Assembly: GCA_002393735.1 (NCBI GenBank)
Contig: DGTK01000015.1
Span: 62,001 to 126,000 of the forward strand
Length of the DNA stretch: 64,000 nt
Origin: Lachnospiraceae bacterium UBA4338
GTDB taxonomy: Bacteria > Bacillota > Clostridia > Lachnospirales > Lachnospiraceae
Reading direction: 5' to 3'
Part shown: positions 35,009-43,305 of the stretch, in pieces
Layout: each line of letters begins with the position of its first letter
Position numbering within the stretch: the first letter of the stretch is position 1
The notes under the pieces: generated by a model
The model's input: only the letters and a program-made list of their open reading frames with translations
Told to the model about the DNA's origin: nothing
Database searches by the model: none
Made by a program: the position numbers and the translations under genes

Positions 35009-35557
35009 ATGGATGAAATTAAAGAAATTGCAATGAGAATAAAAGAACTTAGGGAAGTCTGCGATTATACCGTGGATCAGATTGCTGCCAGACTTGGCAT
35101 TCCTAAGGAAGTTTATGAAGGATACGAAGCAACCGGTGATGATATTCCAATCAATGTGATTTACCAGCTTGCTAAAATATATAATGTGGATCTCTCGGAT
35201 ATTTTAACGGGAGTTTCAGCCAAATTAAACACCTATCAGGTGGTGAGAAAGGGAGAGGGCCAGGCTGCAGACAGATACCCGGGCTATGCTTTTAAGGACT
35301 TAGCATATAATTACGCCAATCAGATTATGCAGCCGTTTATCGTCACCCTTGATCCTTCCGATGAACCGGCAGACTTAGTGTGCCACAGGGGAGAGGAATT
35401 CAATTTATGCTTAAAAGGAAAAGTCATAGTTACTTTTGCTGACCAGGAGATTTTGCTTGAAGCAGGAGATTCAATTTACTTCAATCCTAATTATCCTCAT
35501 GGTCAGAAATGCGGTGGTGATGAACCAGGCATATTCTTAACTGTGATTGCAGAATAA
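35009..35557 (+). CDS. XRE-family regulator with a cupin domain
   Basis: A 182-aa regulator with an N-terminal helix-turn-helix of the XRE class (about residues 5-65, VDQIAARLGIPKEVYEGYE) and a C-terminal cupin (about 105-175) with the VCHRGEEFNLCLKGK and YFNPNYPHG motifs that form a small-molecule pocket. Regulators of this design commonly sit beside acyl-CoA ligase or amine-use genes and sense the acid or its CoA ester. The acyl-CoA ligase starts 22 bases after it, so they are probably one unit. The operator is not apparent; a GGGGTAAAG ribosome site precedes the ATG. Confidence 0.9.
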   Translation: MDEIKEIAMRIKELREVCDYTVDQIAARLGIPKEVYEGYEATGDDIPINVIYQLAKIYNVDLSDILTGVSAKLNTYQVVRKGEGQAADRYPGYAFKDLAYNYANQIMQPFIVTLDPSDEPADLVCHRGEEFNLCLKGKVIVTFADQEILLEAGDSIYFNPNYPHGQKCGGDEPGIFLTVIAE

Positions 35558-35579
35558 TTTACAGATGGTGGTTGAAAAA

Positions 35580-37256
35580 ATGTTAGAGAAATATTTACCT
35601 AGAATTGATTTTGATTCTTACGAGGATTTTAAGAAGAATTACAAAGTTAACTGTCCGGATGATTTTAATTTTGCCTATGATATTGTTGATGGATGGGCGA
35701 AGGCAGAACCGGAGAAAAAAGCACTTGTATGGTGCGATGATTTCGGCAACGAAAGAACTTTTACATTTACAGACATTAGCAAAATGTCAAACCAGGCTGC
35801 GAACATGTTCAAGGCAATGGGACTTAAGAAAGGTTCAGTTTGTATGCTCATCTTAAGAAGAAGATGGGAATACTGGATTTGTGCAGTAGGTCTTATGAAG
35901 ATTGGTGCAATCATTGTGCCTGGTACTCTTCAGCTTACAAAAAAAGATATTGCATACAGAGCAAATGCTGCTAATATCGAAGCATTTGTTTGCGTTGATG
36001 ATGATTATGTTATTGAGCAGATGGAACTTGCACTTCCAGAGGCTCCTTGTATTAAGAATGTTCTTGGAGTTAACCTTCAAAGAGAAGGCTGGCTTAATCT
36101 GGATGAGGAATTATCAAAGTATTCTGATGAATTCGAAAGACCAACAGGCGATGATGCCACAAAGAGTACCGATATAATGCAGATTTATTTTACATCCGGT
36201 ACAACAGGTATGCCTAAGATGGTTTGCCACAATTATCTTCATCCTCTTGGACATATTGTTACAGCCAAATACTGGCAGAGAGTTCAGGAGAATAAGCTTC
36301 ACATGAGCGTTTCGGATTCCGGCTGGGCTAAGTTTGGCTGGGGTAAGATTTACGGTCAGTGGATATGCGGGGCGGTGATTTTTGCATATGATATGGTTGG
36401 CAAATTCCATGGTGACAAGTTATTAAATGTTATTGAGAAATATAAATTAACTACATTCTGCGCACCACCTACCATGTACAGATTTATGCTTCAGGAAGAT
36501 GTTGCCAAATATGATTTATCAAGCGTTCAGCACTGGGCAACTGCCGGTGAACCGCTTAATCCTGAAGTGTTTAACAAGTGGCAGGAATTCACGGGCAAAA
36601 AGATCGCCACAGGTTTTGGCCAGACAGAAGGAACAGTTCTTATTGCCAACTTCCCATGGTTTGAGGCTAAGCCGGGTACTCTCGGTAAACCGTCACCTAT
36701 TTATGACATCAAACTTATGATTGATGGCAAGGAATGTGTCAGTGGTGATGAGGGTGAAATCTGCATCTGCGGCGTTGACAAGAATCCTCCTGTAGGTTTG
36801 TTTGTAGGCTACTATAAGGATAAAGAAAAGACAGAAGAAGCTCTTGGCAGTGGTATCTATAATCTTAAGGACGTTGCCTGGAGAGATAATGAAGGATATT
36901 ACTGGTTCGTTGGCAGACATGATGATGTTATTAAGTGTTCAGGTTACAGAATCGGACCTTTCGAAGTTGAGAGTGCACTTATTGAGCATCCTGCAGTAGT
37001 AGAATGTGCCATTACTGCGGCTCCTGATCCAATCAGAGGACAGGTTGTTAAGGCAACAGTTGTTCTTGCCAAGGGTTATGAACCAAGTGAAGCGCTTGTT
37101 AAAGAACTTCAGAATCACGTTAAGCATGCAACGGCTCCTTATAAATATCCAAGAATCGTTGAATTCGTTGACGAACTTCCTAAGACTTTAGGTGGTAAGA
37201 TTAAGAGAGCAGAAATCAGAAAAGCTGATGCCGATGCGGCGAGTGATAATAAATAA
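35580..37256 (+). CDS. AMP-forming acyl-CoA ligase
   Basis: A 558-aa adenylate-forming enzyme that activates a carboxylic acid with ATP and CoA. The AMP-binding loop YFTSGTTGMPKM is at about 202-213, the second core GEICICG near 401, the hinge YWFVGRHDDVIKCSGYRI near 441-458, and the C-terminal catalytic Lys in GGKIKRAE near 541. Its layout resembles the acetyl-CoA/medium-chain acyl-CoA synthetase group. The frame is open from TTG 35547, and ATG 35565 also fits, but GGTGG at 35568-35572 places the start at ATG 35580. A regulator and a 2-oxoacid oxidoreductase precede it, so a branched-chain or aryl acid substrate is plausible; no acetate-specific context is seen. Confidence 0.88.
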   Translation: MLEKYLPRIDFDSYEDFKKNYKVNCPDDFNFAYDIVDGWAKAEPEKKALVWCDDFGNERTFTFTDISKMSNQAANMFKAMGLKKGSVCMLILRRRWEYWICAVGLMKIGAIIVPGTLQLTKKDIAYRANAANIEAFVCVDDDYVIEQMELALPEAPCIKNVLGVNLQREGWLNLDEELSKYSDEFERPTGDDATKSTDIMQIYFTSGTTGMPKMVCHNYLHPLGHIVTAKYWQRVQENKLHMSVSDSGWAKFGWGKIYGQWICGAVIFAYDMVGKFHGDKLLNVIEKYKLTTFCAPPTMYRFMLQEDVAKYDLSSVQHWATAGEPLNPEVFNKWQEFTGKKIATGFGQTEGTVLIANFPWFEAKPGTLGKPSPIYDIKLMIDGKECVSGDEGEICICGVDKNPPVGLFVGYYKDKEKTEEALGSGIYNLKDVAWRDNEGYYWFVGRHDDVIKCSGYRIGPFEVESALIEHPAVVECAITAAPDPIRGQVVKATVVLAKGYEPSEALVKELQNHVKHATAPYKYPRIVEFVDELPKTLGGKIKRAEIRKADADAASDNK

Positions 37257-37286
37257 TCATAACTATATGTTATTAAGGAGTTACAT

Positions 37287-38471
37287 ATGACAAAAGCAGA
37301 TAATAAAATGTCCAGGAAAGAAAAGCGGGAGGCAGAAGCCAAGAAGGATAAAAACAAAAGCAGGATAGTTACAGTAGTAGTAGTTCTAATTATTCTTGCA
37401 GCTGTTGGTCTGGCCGGTTTTCTCATTGTTAAGAAGGCGCTTTTTACTGTCAAATCAATTGATGATTACAGCACCGGTTTAACAGATGAAGGTTACATTG
37501 AAGGAGTTAGGGCTCTTGATTATGTTACACTTCCTGACCTTGATAATCTGAGTGTTAATTATTCTGATTTAGCTCCAACTGATGAAGAGGTTCAGAGTCA
37601 TATCGATTCTCTTTTAACTGCTTATCCTGTATATAATCAGGAAGCAGGTACAAAAGTTAAAATGGGCGACAGAGTTAATGTTGATTACACAGGATATATG
37701 GATGGTGAAGCCTTTAGCGGCGGAAGCACCGGCGGAATGGGAGAAGAGATTCTTCTTGGTCAGCAGGGTTATATCGATGATTTTGAAGAACAGATTTCAA
37801 AACATACCGTGGGCGAGAATTTTGACATAGAGGTTACATTCCCTGATGATTATGGTGCAACTGATCTTGCGGGAAAAGACGCAACTTTCAATATTACAAT
37901 CAATGGTGTGTATGAGAAGGCAAAGTTTGATGATGCATTCGTTGAGACAAATCTTTCAGACAAGGCACTAACTGCTGATGCATATATTAAAAAATATATT
38001 GAGGATCAGTATGAAATGGCACTTGAAAAATACGTGCAGGATTATGTGAAGAATAATTCTGTTGTTAATTCATATCCTGAGAATTACGTTAAGATTCTCA
38101 TGGGAATTACCAAAGCAACAGATGAAGGTAATTATGTGGCAGCCAATAATTATAATCAGTCATCTTATGGTGTTGATATGTATTCATCTTTCAATGAATA
38201 TACAGGCATGGATGACAAGGAATATATGGCAAACTTAAGAGTTCAGGCTGAGGGTATGGCGGATAATGCTCTTTTGATTCAGGCTGTTATGGAAGAAAAA
38301 GGACTCAGCGTTTCAACTGCTGATGTTAATGAACTTATTGAGAGTTATGGTGTTGATTCCACATACTATAATACTTTGGTTAATACCTATGGTAAGGGAT
38401 ATCTGTATCAGTCAGCAATGTCATATACAGTTACAAATTATCTTAAGGAGAATATTACAGTAGTTAAATAA
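37287..38471 (+). CDS. Membrane-anchored trigger-factor-like prolyl isomerase
   Basis: A 394-aa protein: a basic N-terminus, one transmembrane helix at about 28-50, an exterior segment, then an FKBP-like peptidyl-prolyl isomerase domain (about 128-210, with VNVDYTGYMDGEAFSGG) and a C-terminal helical domain like that of trigger factor (about 215-394). Trigger factor itself is cytosolic and ribosome-bound, so this version appears to be an exported folding factor that faces the envelope. The ribosome-binding N-domain of trigger factor is missing. AAGGAG lies before the ATG; it follows the acyl-CoA ligase by 30 bases, but the functional link is unclear. Confidence 0.82.
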   Translation: MTKADNKMSRKEKREAEAKKDKNKSRIVTVVVVLIILAAVGLAGFLIVKKALFTVKSIDDYSTGLTDEGYIEGVRALDYVTLPDLDNLSVNYSDLAPTDEEVQSHIDSLLTAYPVYNQEAGTKVKMGDRVNVDYTGYMDGEAFSGGSTGGMGEEILLGQQGYIDDFEEQISKHTVGENFDIEVTFPDDYGATDLAGKDATFNITINGVYEKAKFDDAFVETNLSDKALTADAYIKKYIEDQYEMALEKYVQDYVKNNSVVNSYPENYVKILMGITKATDEGNYVAANNYNQSSYGVDMYSSFNEYTGMDDKEYMANLRVQAEGMADNALLIQAVMEEKGLSVSTADVNELIESYGVDSTYYNTLVNTYGKGYLYQSAMSYTVTNYLKENITVVK

Positions 38472-38482
38472 GGGGGGAGACT

Positions 38483-39082
38483 ATGGATAATAATGTTAAT
38501 CAGGGCGGACAGGCAGCGCCACAGGGTGTAGCGCCGCAGAGTGCTCAGGCACCACAGCAGGCAGCTATGCAGAATGCCGCACCACAGGCTGATTCACGGA
38601 TGCAGCCGATGTTTAATACGGCAGGTAATGCTCCAGTCGGTAATGCGCCGGCATCTGCTAAAAAGAAGAAAGAGATTACAAACGAGAAACTCTATAAGGC
38701 AATTATTGTAAATAGAATTCTTACTCTTTTTACCATCTTTTTAATGGTAATCTTTATTGTGATTGCCTGTGTAATATTCTACAGAGTAAATGTACTTATT
38801 AATGAGATACAGCCGGTAATCGATCTTATTGAGACAATAGATCTGGAAGGAATTAATAAAGTCCTTGTTGAACTTGAAGATATCTTCGGTGAGGTTGACT
38901 GGGAGAAGACAGCGGATGCTCTTAATAAGTTTGATGTGGATGCTGTTAACGAAATGGTTTCAGCCTTTGATATAAATAAGCTTAATACGGCAATCGACAA
39001 TATTAATTCGGCTTATAAGACCATGGAAGATATATCGGCTAAGCTGCAACCGGTATTGAATTTCTTTGGTGGAGGAAGGTAA
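38483..39082 (+). CDS. Membrane protein with a Q/A/P-rich N-terminus, function unknown
   Basis: A 199-aa protein. Residues 1-58 are low in complexity and rich in Gln, Ala and Pro, with a Lys patch at about 60-64; one transmembrane helix is at about 80-103; the rest (about 104-195) is a long helical, mildly acidic tail. GGGGGGAG gives a strong ribosome site, 11 bases after the folding factor's stop. No domain recognised. The neighbour suggests a shared envelope role, on position only. Confidence 0.7.
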   Translation: MDNNVNQGGQAAPQGVAPQSAQAPQQAAMQNAAPQADSRMQPMFNTAGNAPVGNAPASAKKKKEITNEKLYKAIIVNRILTLFTIFLMVIFIVIACVIFYRVNVLINEIQPVIDLIETIDLEGINKVLVELEDIFGEVDWEKTADALNKFDVDAVNEMVSAFDINKLNTAIDNINSAYKTMEDISAKLQPVLNFFGGGR

Positions 39083-39090
39083 GTAAACTA

Positions 39091-39119
39091 TTGCGAATTA
39101 AATATAAATAGAATATAAT
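39091..39119 (+). promoter_or_regulatory. Sigma-A promoter of mscL
   Basis: TTGCGA at 39091-39096 and TATAAT at 39114-39119 with a 17-base spacer. Confidence 0.7.
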
Positions 39120-39151
39120 TATTACATCTAGTGAAATGGAGGGATACTTAC

Positions 39152-39625
39152 ATGGGTTTATTAAAAGAGTTTAAAGAATTTGCATTAAAAGGTAACGTAA
39201 TGGATATGGCAATCGGTGTTATCATCGGTGGTGCTTTCTCAGCTATTGTTACTTCACTTACAGATAGTTTTATTAATCCACTTATTAACAGTATTGGTGG
39301 AGCAGAAGTGGCTGGTGCAATTAAGCTTCCTTGGGTTGATTACACAGGTCTTGATTCAGAAGCAGCACTTGCTCTCTCAATCAACTACGGTGCTTTTATT
39401 ACAGCAGTTATCAATTTCTTAATCATTGCAGTTATTCTTTTCGCTATGCTTAAGGCAATCAATGCAGCAAGCAAGGCAGCAGAGAATGCAGCTAAGAAGC
39501 TTAAAAAGACTAAAGAAGAGGAAGCAGCTCCAACAACCAAGATTTGCCCTTACTGCAAGAGCGAAATCAATATCGAAGCTACAAAGTGCCCTCACTGTAC
39601 ATCAGACCAGCCTAAAGAGGCGTAA
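39152..39625 (+). CDS. mscL: Large-conductance mechanosensitive channel with a zinc-ribbon tail
   Basis: MscL (157 aa) opens under membrane tension to release solutes during osmotic downshock. TM1 at about 16-40 carries the GNVMDMAIGVIIGGAF core of the family; TM2 lies at about 76-100. The usual cytoplasmic helix is followed by an extra C-terminal domain with two CxxC pairs (CPYC near 131 and CPHC near 149), a zinc-ribbon pattern; I believe similar tails occur in other Firmicute MscL proteins. The frame is open from 39131, but GGAGGG and the family N-terminus favour ATG 39152. The gene is a single unit between a promoter and a terminator. Confidence 0.93.
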   Translation: MGLLKEFKEFALKGNVMDMAIGVIIGGAFSAIVTSLTDSFINPLINSIGGAEVAGAIKLPWVDYTGLDSEAALALSINYGAFITAVINFLIIAVILFAMLKAINAASKAAENAAKKLKKTKEEEAAPTTKICPYCKSEINIEATKCPHCTSDQPKEA

Positions 39626-39652
39626 AATCGAGATTCGGTATGTATAATAATT

Positions 39653-39684
39653 AAGGCTGCATCCTAGGGTGCAGCCTTGTTTTG
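39653..39684 (+). terminator. Intrinsic terminator of mscL
   Basis: AAGGCTGCA (39653-39661) and TGCAGCCTT (39670-39678) form a 9-bp stem, followed by GTTTTG. Confidence 0.8.
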
Positions 39685-39713
39685 TGCGAAAAGAGCCAAT
39701 ATTAAAAAAGTTC

Positions 39714-39742
39714 TTGCATTTATTATTACTTTTATGTATAAT
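39714..39742 (+). promoter_or_regulatory. Sigma-A promoter of tRNA-Gln
   Basis: TTGCAT at 39714-39719 and TATAAT at 39737-39742 with a 17-base spacer, ending 22 bases before the tRNA. Confidence 0.75.
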
Positions 39743-39764
39743 ATCAAAGTGCGTGAACAAATAT

Positions 39765-39836
39765 AGCGCCATCGCCAAACGGTAAGGCAACGGACTCTGA
39801 CTCCGTCATCTCAAGGTTCGAATCCTTGTGGCGCTG
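39765..39836 (+). tRNA. tRNA-Gln (anticodon CUG)
   Basis: A full cloverleaf can be drawn: acceptor stem AGCGCCA with TGGCGCT, D arm GCC/GGC, anticodon stem ACGGA/TCCGT around the loop CTCTGAC with anticodon CTG, T stem CAAGG/CCTTG with TTCGAAT, and discriminator G. The 3' end reads G-CTAA, so CCA is not encoded and must be added. The second glutamine anticodon (UUG) gene is not in the window. Confidence 0.95.
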
Positions 39837-39841
39837 CTAAT

Positions 39842-39876
39842 AAAAAAGAACTTCAGGTTTACTGAAGTTCTTTTTT
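39842..39876. terminator. Bidirectional terminator between tRNA-Gln and namZ
   Basis: AAAAAAGAACTTCAG pairs with CTGAAGTTCTTTTTT across a GTTTA loop (15 bp). The A-run and T-run at the two ends let it stop transcription from both the + strand tRNA and the - strand gene at 39920-41281. Confidence 0.85.
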
Positions 39877-39919
39877 GGTATATTTGGTAAAATCATATTT
39901 GAACCTGCGTGGAGCCAGG

Positions 39920-41281
39920 CTATTCCTCGTAGAGAAGATATGGTCTTCTTTGCTCTAAGAAGGCTTCTTCTTCTGATTTCCATGAGTCCTTGATTTCTTC
40001 TTCGCTTAAACCGGTTTCAATCTGATTTCTGAGTGTGTCTGATCCGCTTAAAAGGTCAATCCAGTATCTGCCATCTGCATCAGGTGTGCCCCAGAAAGAT
40101 TCATCAGGATATTTGGCATGGATGGCATTATATGTATCAATAAGATAACTTAAGTTAATGCCCTGTGAACTTATCTCATCAAGTGAAACGGAGGCGAAAC
40201 TTACACCAAAGCAGGTTTCTCCAAGGAAAGGAGGATTGGTTGCTCCGGCAACACTTTCAGGGGTGAAAGCATATTCATAACCATCTGCCTTGGTGAGATA
40301 TGGACTGCCATATACTTCAAAAGGAGTATCGGTTCCACGGCCTACCGATACGAGAGTATTCTCAAAAAAGCAAAGAGAAGAGTAGAGATATACTGCCTTC
40401 ATGGTTCTGATATTTGGTGATGGATTAACTATAAGTGAAGTTTTGGTCTGGTGAGTATAATTCTCACATGGAATAACTGTAAACTGGCATGCATTCTCGC
40501 CAGCCTTAAGCCAGCCTTCTCCATTAATCATCTGCCCCAGTTCTCCCCAGGTCAGGCCGTATACTATAGGAATAGGAAGCTGGCCTACACCTGATTTATA
40601 ATCTTCCTTAAGTATCGGTCCTTCAACATAGAAACCATTGGGATTAGGTCTGTCAAGAATCATGACTTCTTTATCATATTTGGCACAGGCATCCATTAAA
40701 TAATACATTGAAATATAATATGTATAATAGCGAAGCCCCACATCCTGCATATCAATCACAAGTATGTCGAACTTGTCCATATCTTCAGCAGCCGGTTCGT
40801 GAGTTTTATCTGAAGAATAAAGTGAGAGAAGCGGAACTCCTGTCTTCTCATCAACGCTGGATTCAATGTCGGCTCCGGCATCCTCAGTTCCCCTGAAACC
40901 ATGTTCCGGACAAAATACTGCAACCACATTTACATCTCTCTCTAAAAGGGCATCAAGAATATGGTCCCCACCTTCAATGTTTCCAACGATACCAGTCTGA
41001 TTTGTAAATAAAGCAACTTTCTTTCCTTCAAGTATCGGAAGATATTCGTCGAATCTTTCATCTCCGAGAATAACCCTCTCAGAAACTTCGTCTTCCTTTG
41101 CATTATCTGTTTCAGCCAAAGTCTCTTCAGTAGCAGTCTCTGTCTCTGAGGCTATTGTTTCTTCATTTTCATCTTCAATAACCACATCCCCAGAAGGAGC
41201 ATTGTTACATGCAGCAAATGGAAGCATGAGGCAAATCAAAGAAAGTGCAATAAATCTCTTTAGTAGATTTCTTTTAATCAT
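39920..41281 (-). CDS. namZ: Exo-beta-N-acetylmuramidase, NamZ/DUF1343 family lipoprotein
   Basis: A 453-aa exported lipoprotein of the DUF1343 family, whose Bacillus member NamZ removes terminal MurNAc residues from peptidoglycan in cell-wall recycling. Lipobox PFAAC puts the lipidated Cys at residue 25; a Glu/Thr-rich linker (about 27-68) follows. The catalytic region begins VALFTNQTG near 90 and AVFCPEHGFRG near 121, and the family stretches VIDMQDVGLRYYTY and MILDRPNPNG are present. It is one of only two - strand genes, with its own promoter (a TATAAT at 41319-41324 on the - strand) and the tRNA terminator. It may act together with the wall hydrolases elsewhere in the window. Confidence 0.92.
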   Translation of the reverse strand: MIKRNLLKRFIALSLICLMLPFAACNNAPSGDVVIEDENEETIASETETATEETLAETDNAKEDEVSERVILGDERFDEYLPILEGKKVALFTNQTGIVGNIEGGDHILDALLERDVNVVAVFCPEHGFRGTEDAGADIESSVDEKTGVPLLSLYSSDKTHEPAAEDMDKFDILVIDMQDVGLRYYTYYISMYYLMDACAKYDKEVMILDRPNPNGFYVEGPILKEDYKSGVGQLPIPIVYGLTWGELGQMINGEGWLKAGENACQFTVIPCENYTHQTKTSLIVNPSPNIRTMKAVYLYSSLCFFENTLVSVGRGTDTPFEVYGSPYLTKADGYEYAFTPESVAGATNPPFLGETCFGVSFASVSLDEISSQGINLSYLIDTYNAIHAKYPDESFWGTPDADGRYWIDLLSGSDTLRNQIETGLSEEEIKDSWKSEEEAFLEQRRPYLLYEE

Positions 41282-41318
41282 TTATCATATCTCCGTTATC
41301 AGTTTTTGTTATAGTAAA

Positions 41319-41327
41319 ATTATATCA
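41319..41327 (-). promoter_or_regulatory. Extended -10 element of namZ
   Basis: On the - strand, TGATATAAT gives an extended -10 (TGN before TATAAT), about 40 bases upstream of the ATG. No good -35 is seen 17 bases upstream, as expected for an extended -10 promoter. It is divergent from the promoter at 41339. Confidence 0.55.
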
Positions 41328-41338
41328 TATTTTATACT

Positions 41339-41366
41339 TTGAGCCACGCTGATTTTTTAGTATAAT
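41339..41366 (+). promoter_or_regulatory. Sigma-A promoter of the 41424 gene
   Basis: TTGAGC at 41339-41344 and TATAAT at 41361-41366 with a 16-base spacer. Confidence 0.6.
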
Positions 41367-41423
41367 GGATACGCTGGGTTTATTAAAAATAATTACCATA
41401 TGATGGAGGGTAATTGGATATAG

Positions 41424-43163
41424 ATGAAGAAGTTAGATGAAAAGAAAATTAATATTATACTTTGCGTCATTCTTGTAGCATTAACAGTTTTTAGATTATT
41501 AATACATCTTAAAATGCCGCTGGCGATTTTCCCTGAGGAGGGATTTGATGACAGGCTTTGTTATGAGCACGGATTTGCTTTGGCAAGGCTGGATTATCTG
41601 GGAGAGTATAATTATCTTTTGCTGTCAAAGTATTATATGTATGGTCTGTTTATGGCGATATGTTATTTTCTGATGATTCCATATTCTCTGGGACTTGGAC
41701 TTCTTAATGTGGGTTCTGCCTATGCGCTTAAAAGAGCCCTTGGTGCCAAACTTGGAAAAGTGGAATGTGCAGTTATATATCTGCTTTGTATTTATAGTCC
41801 TGTTTATTTCACATCAAATATTACTCAGAGAGTTTATCGTAATGCCATTTTACCATCGGCAGTAGTGCTGGTGATGGCAGCATTCTTTGGCATTTATTTT
41901 AATGCCGGTGTTAATAAAAAGAGAATGATACTTTGGAGCATTCTCGGAGCGCTGGCTCTTCCGTTTATGTGGTATATAAAAGAGGACTCAATATGGATAG
42001 CGCCTTTTATGCTGGTAACATATGTACTGACCACAGTAAAACTCATTCTGGCAACAAAGGACAAGGAAACGTCAGATGATGGCTGTGATGAGACTGCAAA
42101 AAACGAAGAGGGCGTGCAGGCTAAGGCTAAGTCAGGAATTTGCATAAAGAGAGCAGCAGGACCGGTGGCAATAGCCCTTATTCCTGTTTATTCTCTTATA
42201 GCAGTAACCCTTCTCATTTCTGTACTTAATTACACTCACTATGGTGTATTTATGACAAATGACAGAAAACAGGGTGAGTTTGCCAAACTTATAGGTAATC
42301 TCATGTCCATTGAAAGTGATGACAAGAATGAAGTTATCTGGGTTAGCAACAGCATGATCAAGGAAGCTGAACAATACAGCCCTACACTTGCATCCATAGA
42401 TGAGATTTTAGTTGGAGAAAATGATGAGCCGGGAGACCATATTGAATGGCATCTTAAATTTGCCATGGTAAACAGCGGAGTTCATTATTCGGCTACGGAT
42501 GCAGAAGAATTCTGTGGTAAGGTTAATGATGAATTAGAGGTTGCTTTTAAGGAAGGAAAACTTAAGAGAGACAGCCTTATTCATATCACCAAGGGAATGC
42601 GTGGCATGACAATAGGAGAGATATTTGGTGAAATACCGGATGCCTTCGTATTTGTCTGGAACGGCTTTAGATATACAAATACCGGTTATGCTGATTTTTA
42701 TAATTCATATGGCAATTATGATGATGTAAGAAGAGTAGAGGCTTTTCTTGGATCCATAGCCTCATATTATTATGATGATTTCAGCATTAAGTACGGAGTA
42801 TATCCAATTAAAATCGGCAACATTTTGGTAAATACCTATCAGGCTTTATCCTGGATAACAGCCATCGCGTCAATTGGTATTTTCCTTGGAATGACAATAG
42901 ACAAAATAAGATGCTTAATTAAGAAAATAAAAGCCGACAACGATTTATACATAATGGCCCTTGGCTCCATCCTTACAGCCCTTGTGGTAGCATATGAATT
43001 TGCAGTATTCTCATCTTTTTATACAAAAGAGATGATTAGCAATTACCGGGCATTTTACCTCTGCGGAGAATATATGCTGGTATTCATGTTTAAGATGATA
43101 TGTATTGGATGGGGATATAACAGACTGGTTAAGTTTATAAAAAATAAAAAAGAAACTAAATAA
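41424..43163 (+). CDS. Polytopic membrane protein, possible glycosyltransferase
   Basis: A 579-aa protein with about 10 membrane helices, first at about 7-27 and last near 545-570. Between TM1 and TM2 is an exterior loop with FPEEGFDDRLCYEHGFAL, whose Asp pair recalls the catalytic region of GT-C enzymes; a long exterior segment lies between about 260 and 440. A mid-protein loop (about 209-240) is charged and of low complexity. The family is uncertain. GGAGGG lies 13 bases before the ATG, which is long spacing, but no other start fits the frame. It is a monocistronic unit with a terminator shared with the convergent pilin gene. Confidence 0.62.
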   Translation: MKKLDEKKINIILCVILVALTVFRLLIHLKMPLAIFPEEGFDDRLCYEHGFALARLDYLGEYNYLLLSKYYMYGLFMAICYFLMIPYSLGLGLLNVGSAYALKRALGAKLGKVECAVIYLLCIYSPVYFTSNITQRVYRNAILPSAVVLVMAAFFGIYFNAGVNKKRMILWSILGALALPFMWYIKEDSIWIAPFMLVTYVLTTVKLILATKDKETSDDGCDETAKNEEGVQAKAKSGICIKRAAGPVAIALIPVYSLIAVTLLISVLNYTHYGVFMTNDRKQGEFAKLIGNLMSIESDDKNEVIWVSNSMIKEAEQYSPTLASIDEILVGENDEPGDHIEWHLKFAMVNSGVHYSATDAEEFCGKVNDELEVAFKEGKLKRDSLIHITKGMRGMTIGEIFGEIPDAFVFVWNGFRYTNTGYADFYNSYGNYDDVRRVEAFLGSIASYYYDDFSIKYGVYPIKIGNILVNTYQALSWITAIASIGIFLGMTIDKIRCLIKKIKADNDLYIMALGSILTALVVAYEFAVFSSFYTKEMISNYRAFYLCGEYMLVFMFKMICIGWGYNRLVKFIKNKKETK

Positions 43164-43169
43164 ATATAA

Positions 43170-43193
43170 AAAGCAGGCGTAAAAACCTGCTTT
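43170..43193. terminator. Bidirectional terminator
   Basis: AAAGCAGG (43170-43177) and CCTGCTTT (43186-43193) form an 8-bp stem. T-rich ends on both strands let it end the 41424 gene and, on the - strand, the pilin. Confidence 0.75.
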
Positions 43194-43222
43194 AATTTTA
43201 TATCGCACTGCGTCGAAAACTA

Positions 43223-43274
43223 CTCTCACCAAAGCTCATTGCAGCAAGCTGCACTTAGATCGCTTTGTTGAGAG
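43223..43274. repeat. Structured noncoding spacer with nested inverted repeats
   Basis: CTCTCACCAAAGC (43223-43235) is complementary to 43262-43274 at 12 of 13 positions, and a perfect TGCAGC/GCTGCA stem (43240-43245 and 43248-43253) lies within. It is downstream of the - strand pilin and could be an RNA structure at its 3' end, or a small RNA. No ORF covers it in a convincing way. Confidence 0.45.
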
Positions 43275-43305
43275 CATTTTCTCCTTGTGCTGCACTTTTA
43301 TTACA

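Noticed and set aside
39765..39836. tRNA pseudogene or other RNA
   Set aside because: All stems pair well and the anticodon loop is normal, so it is a functional-looking tRNA-Gln.
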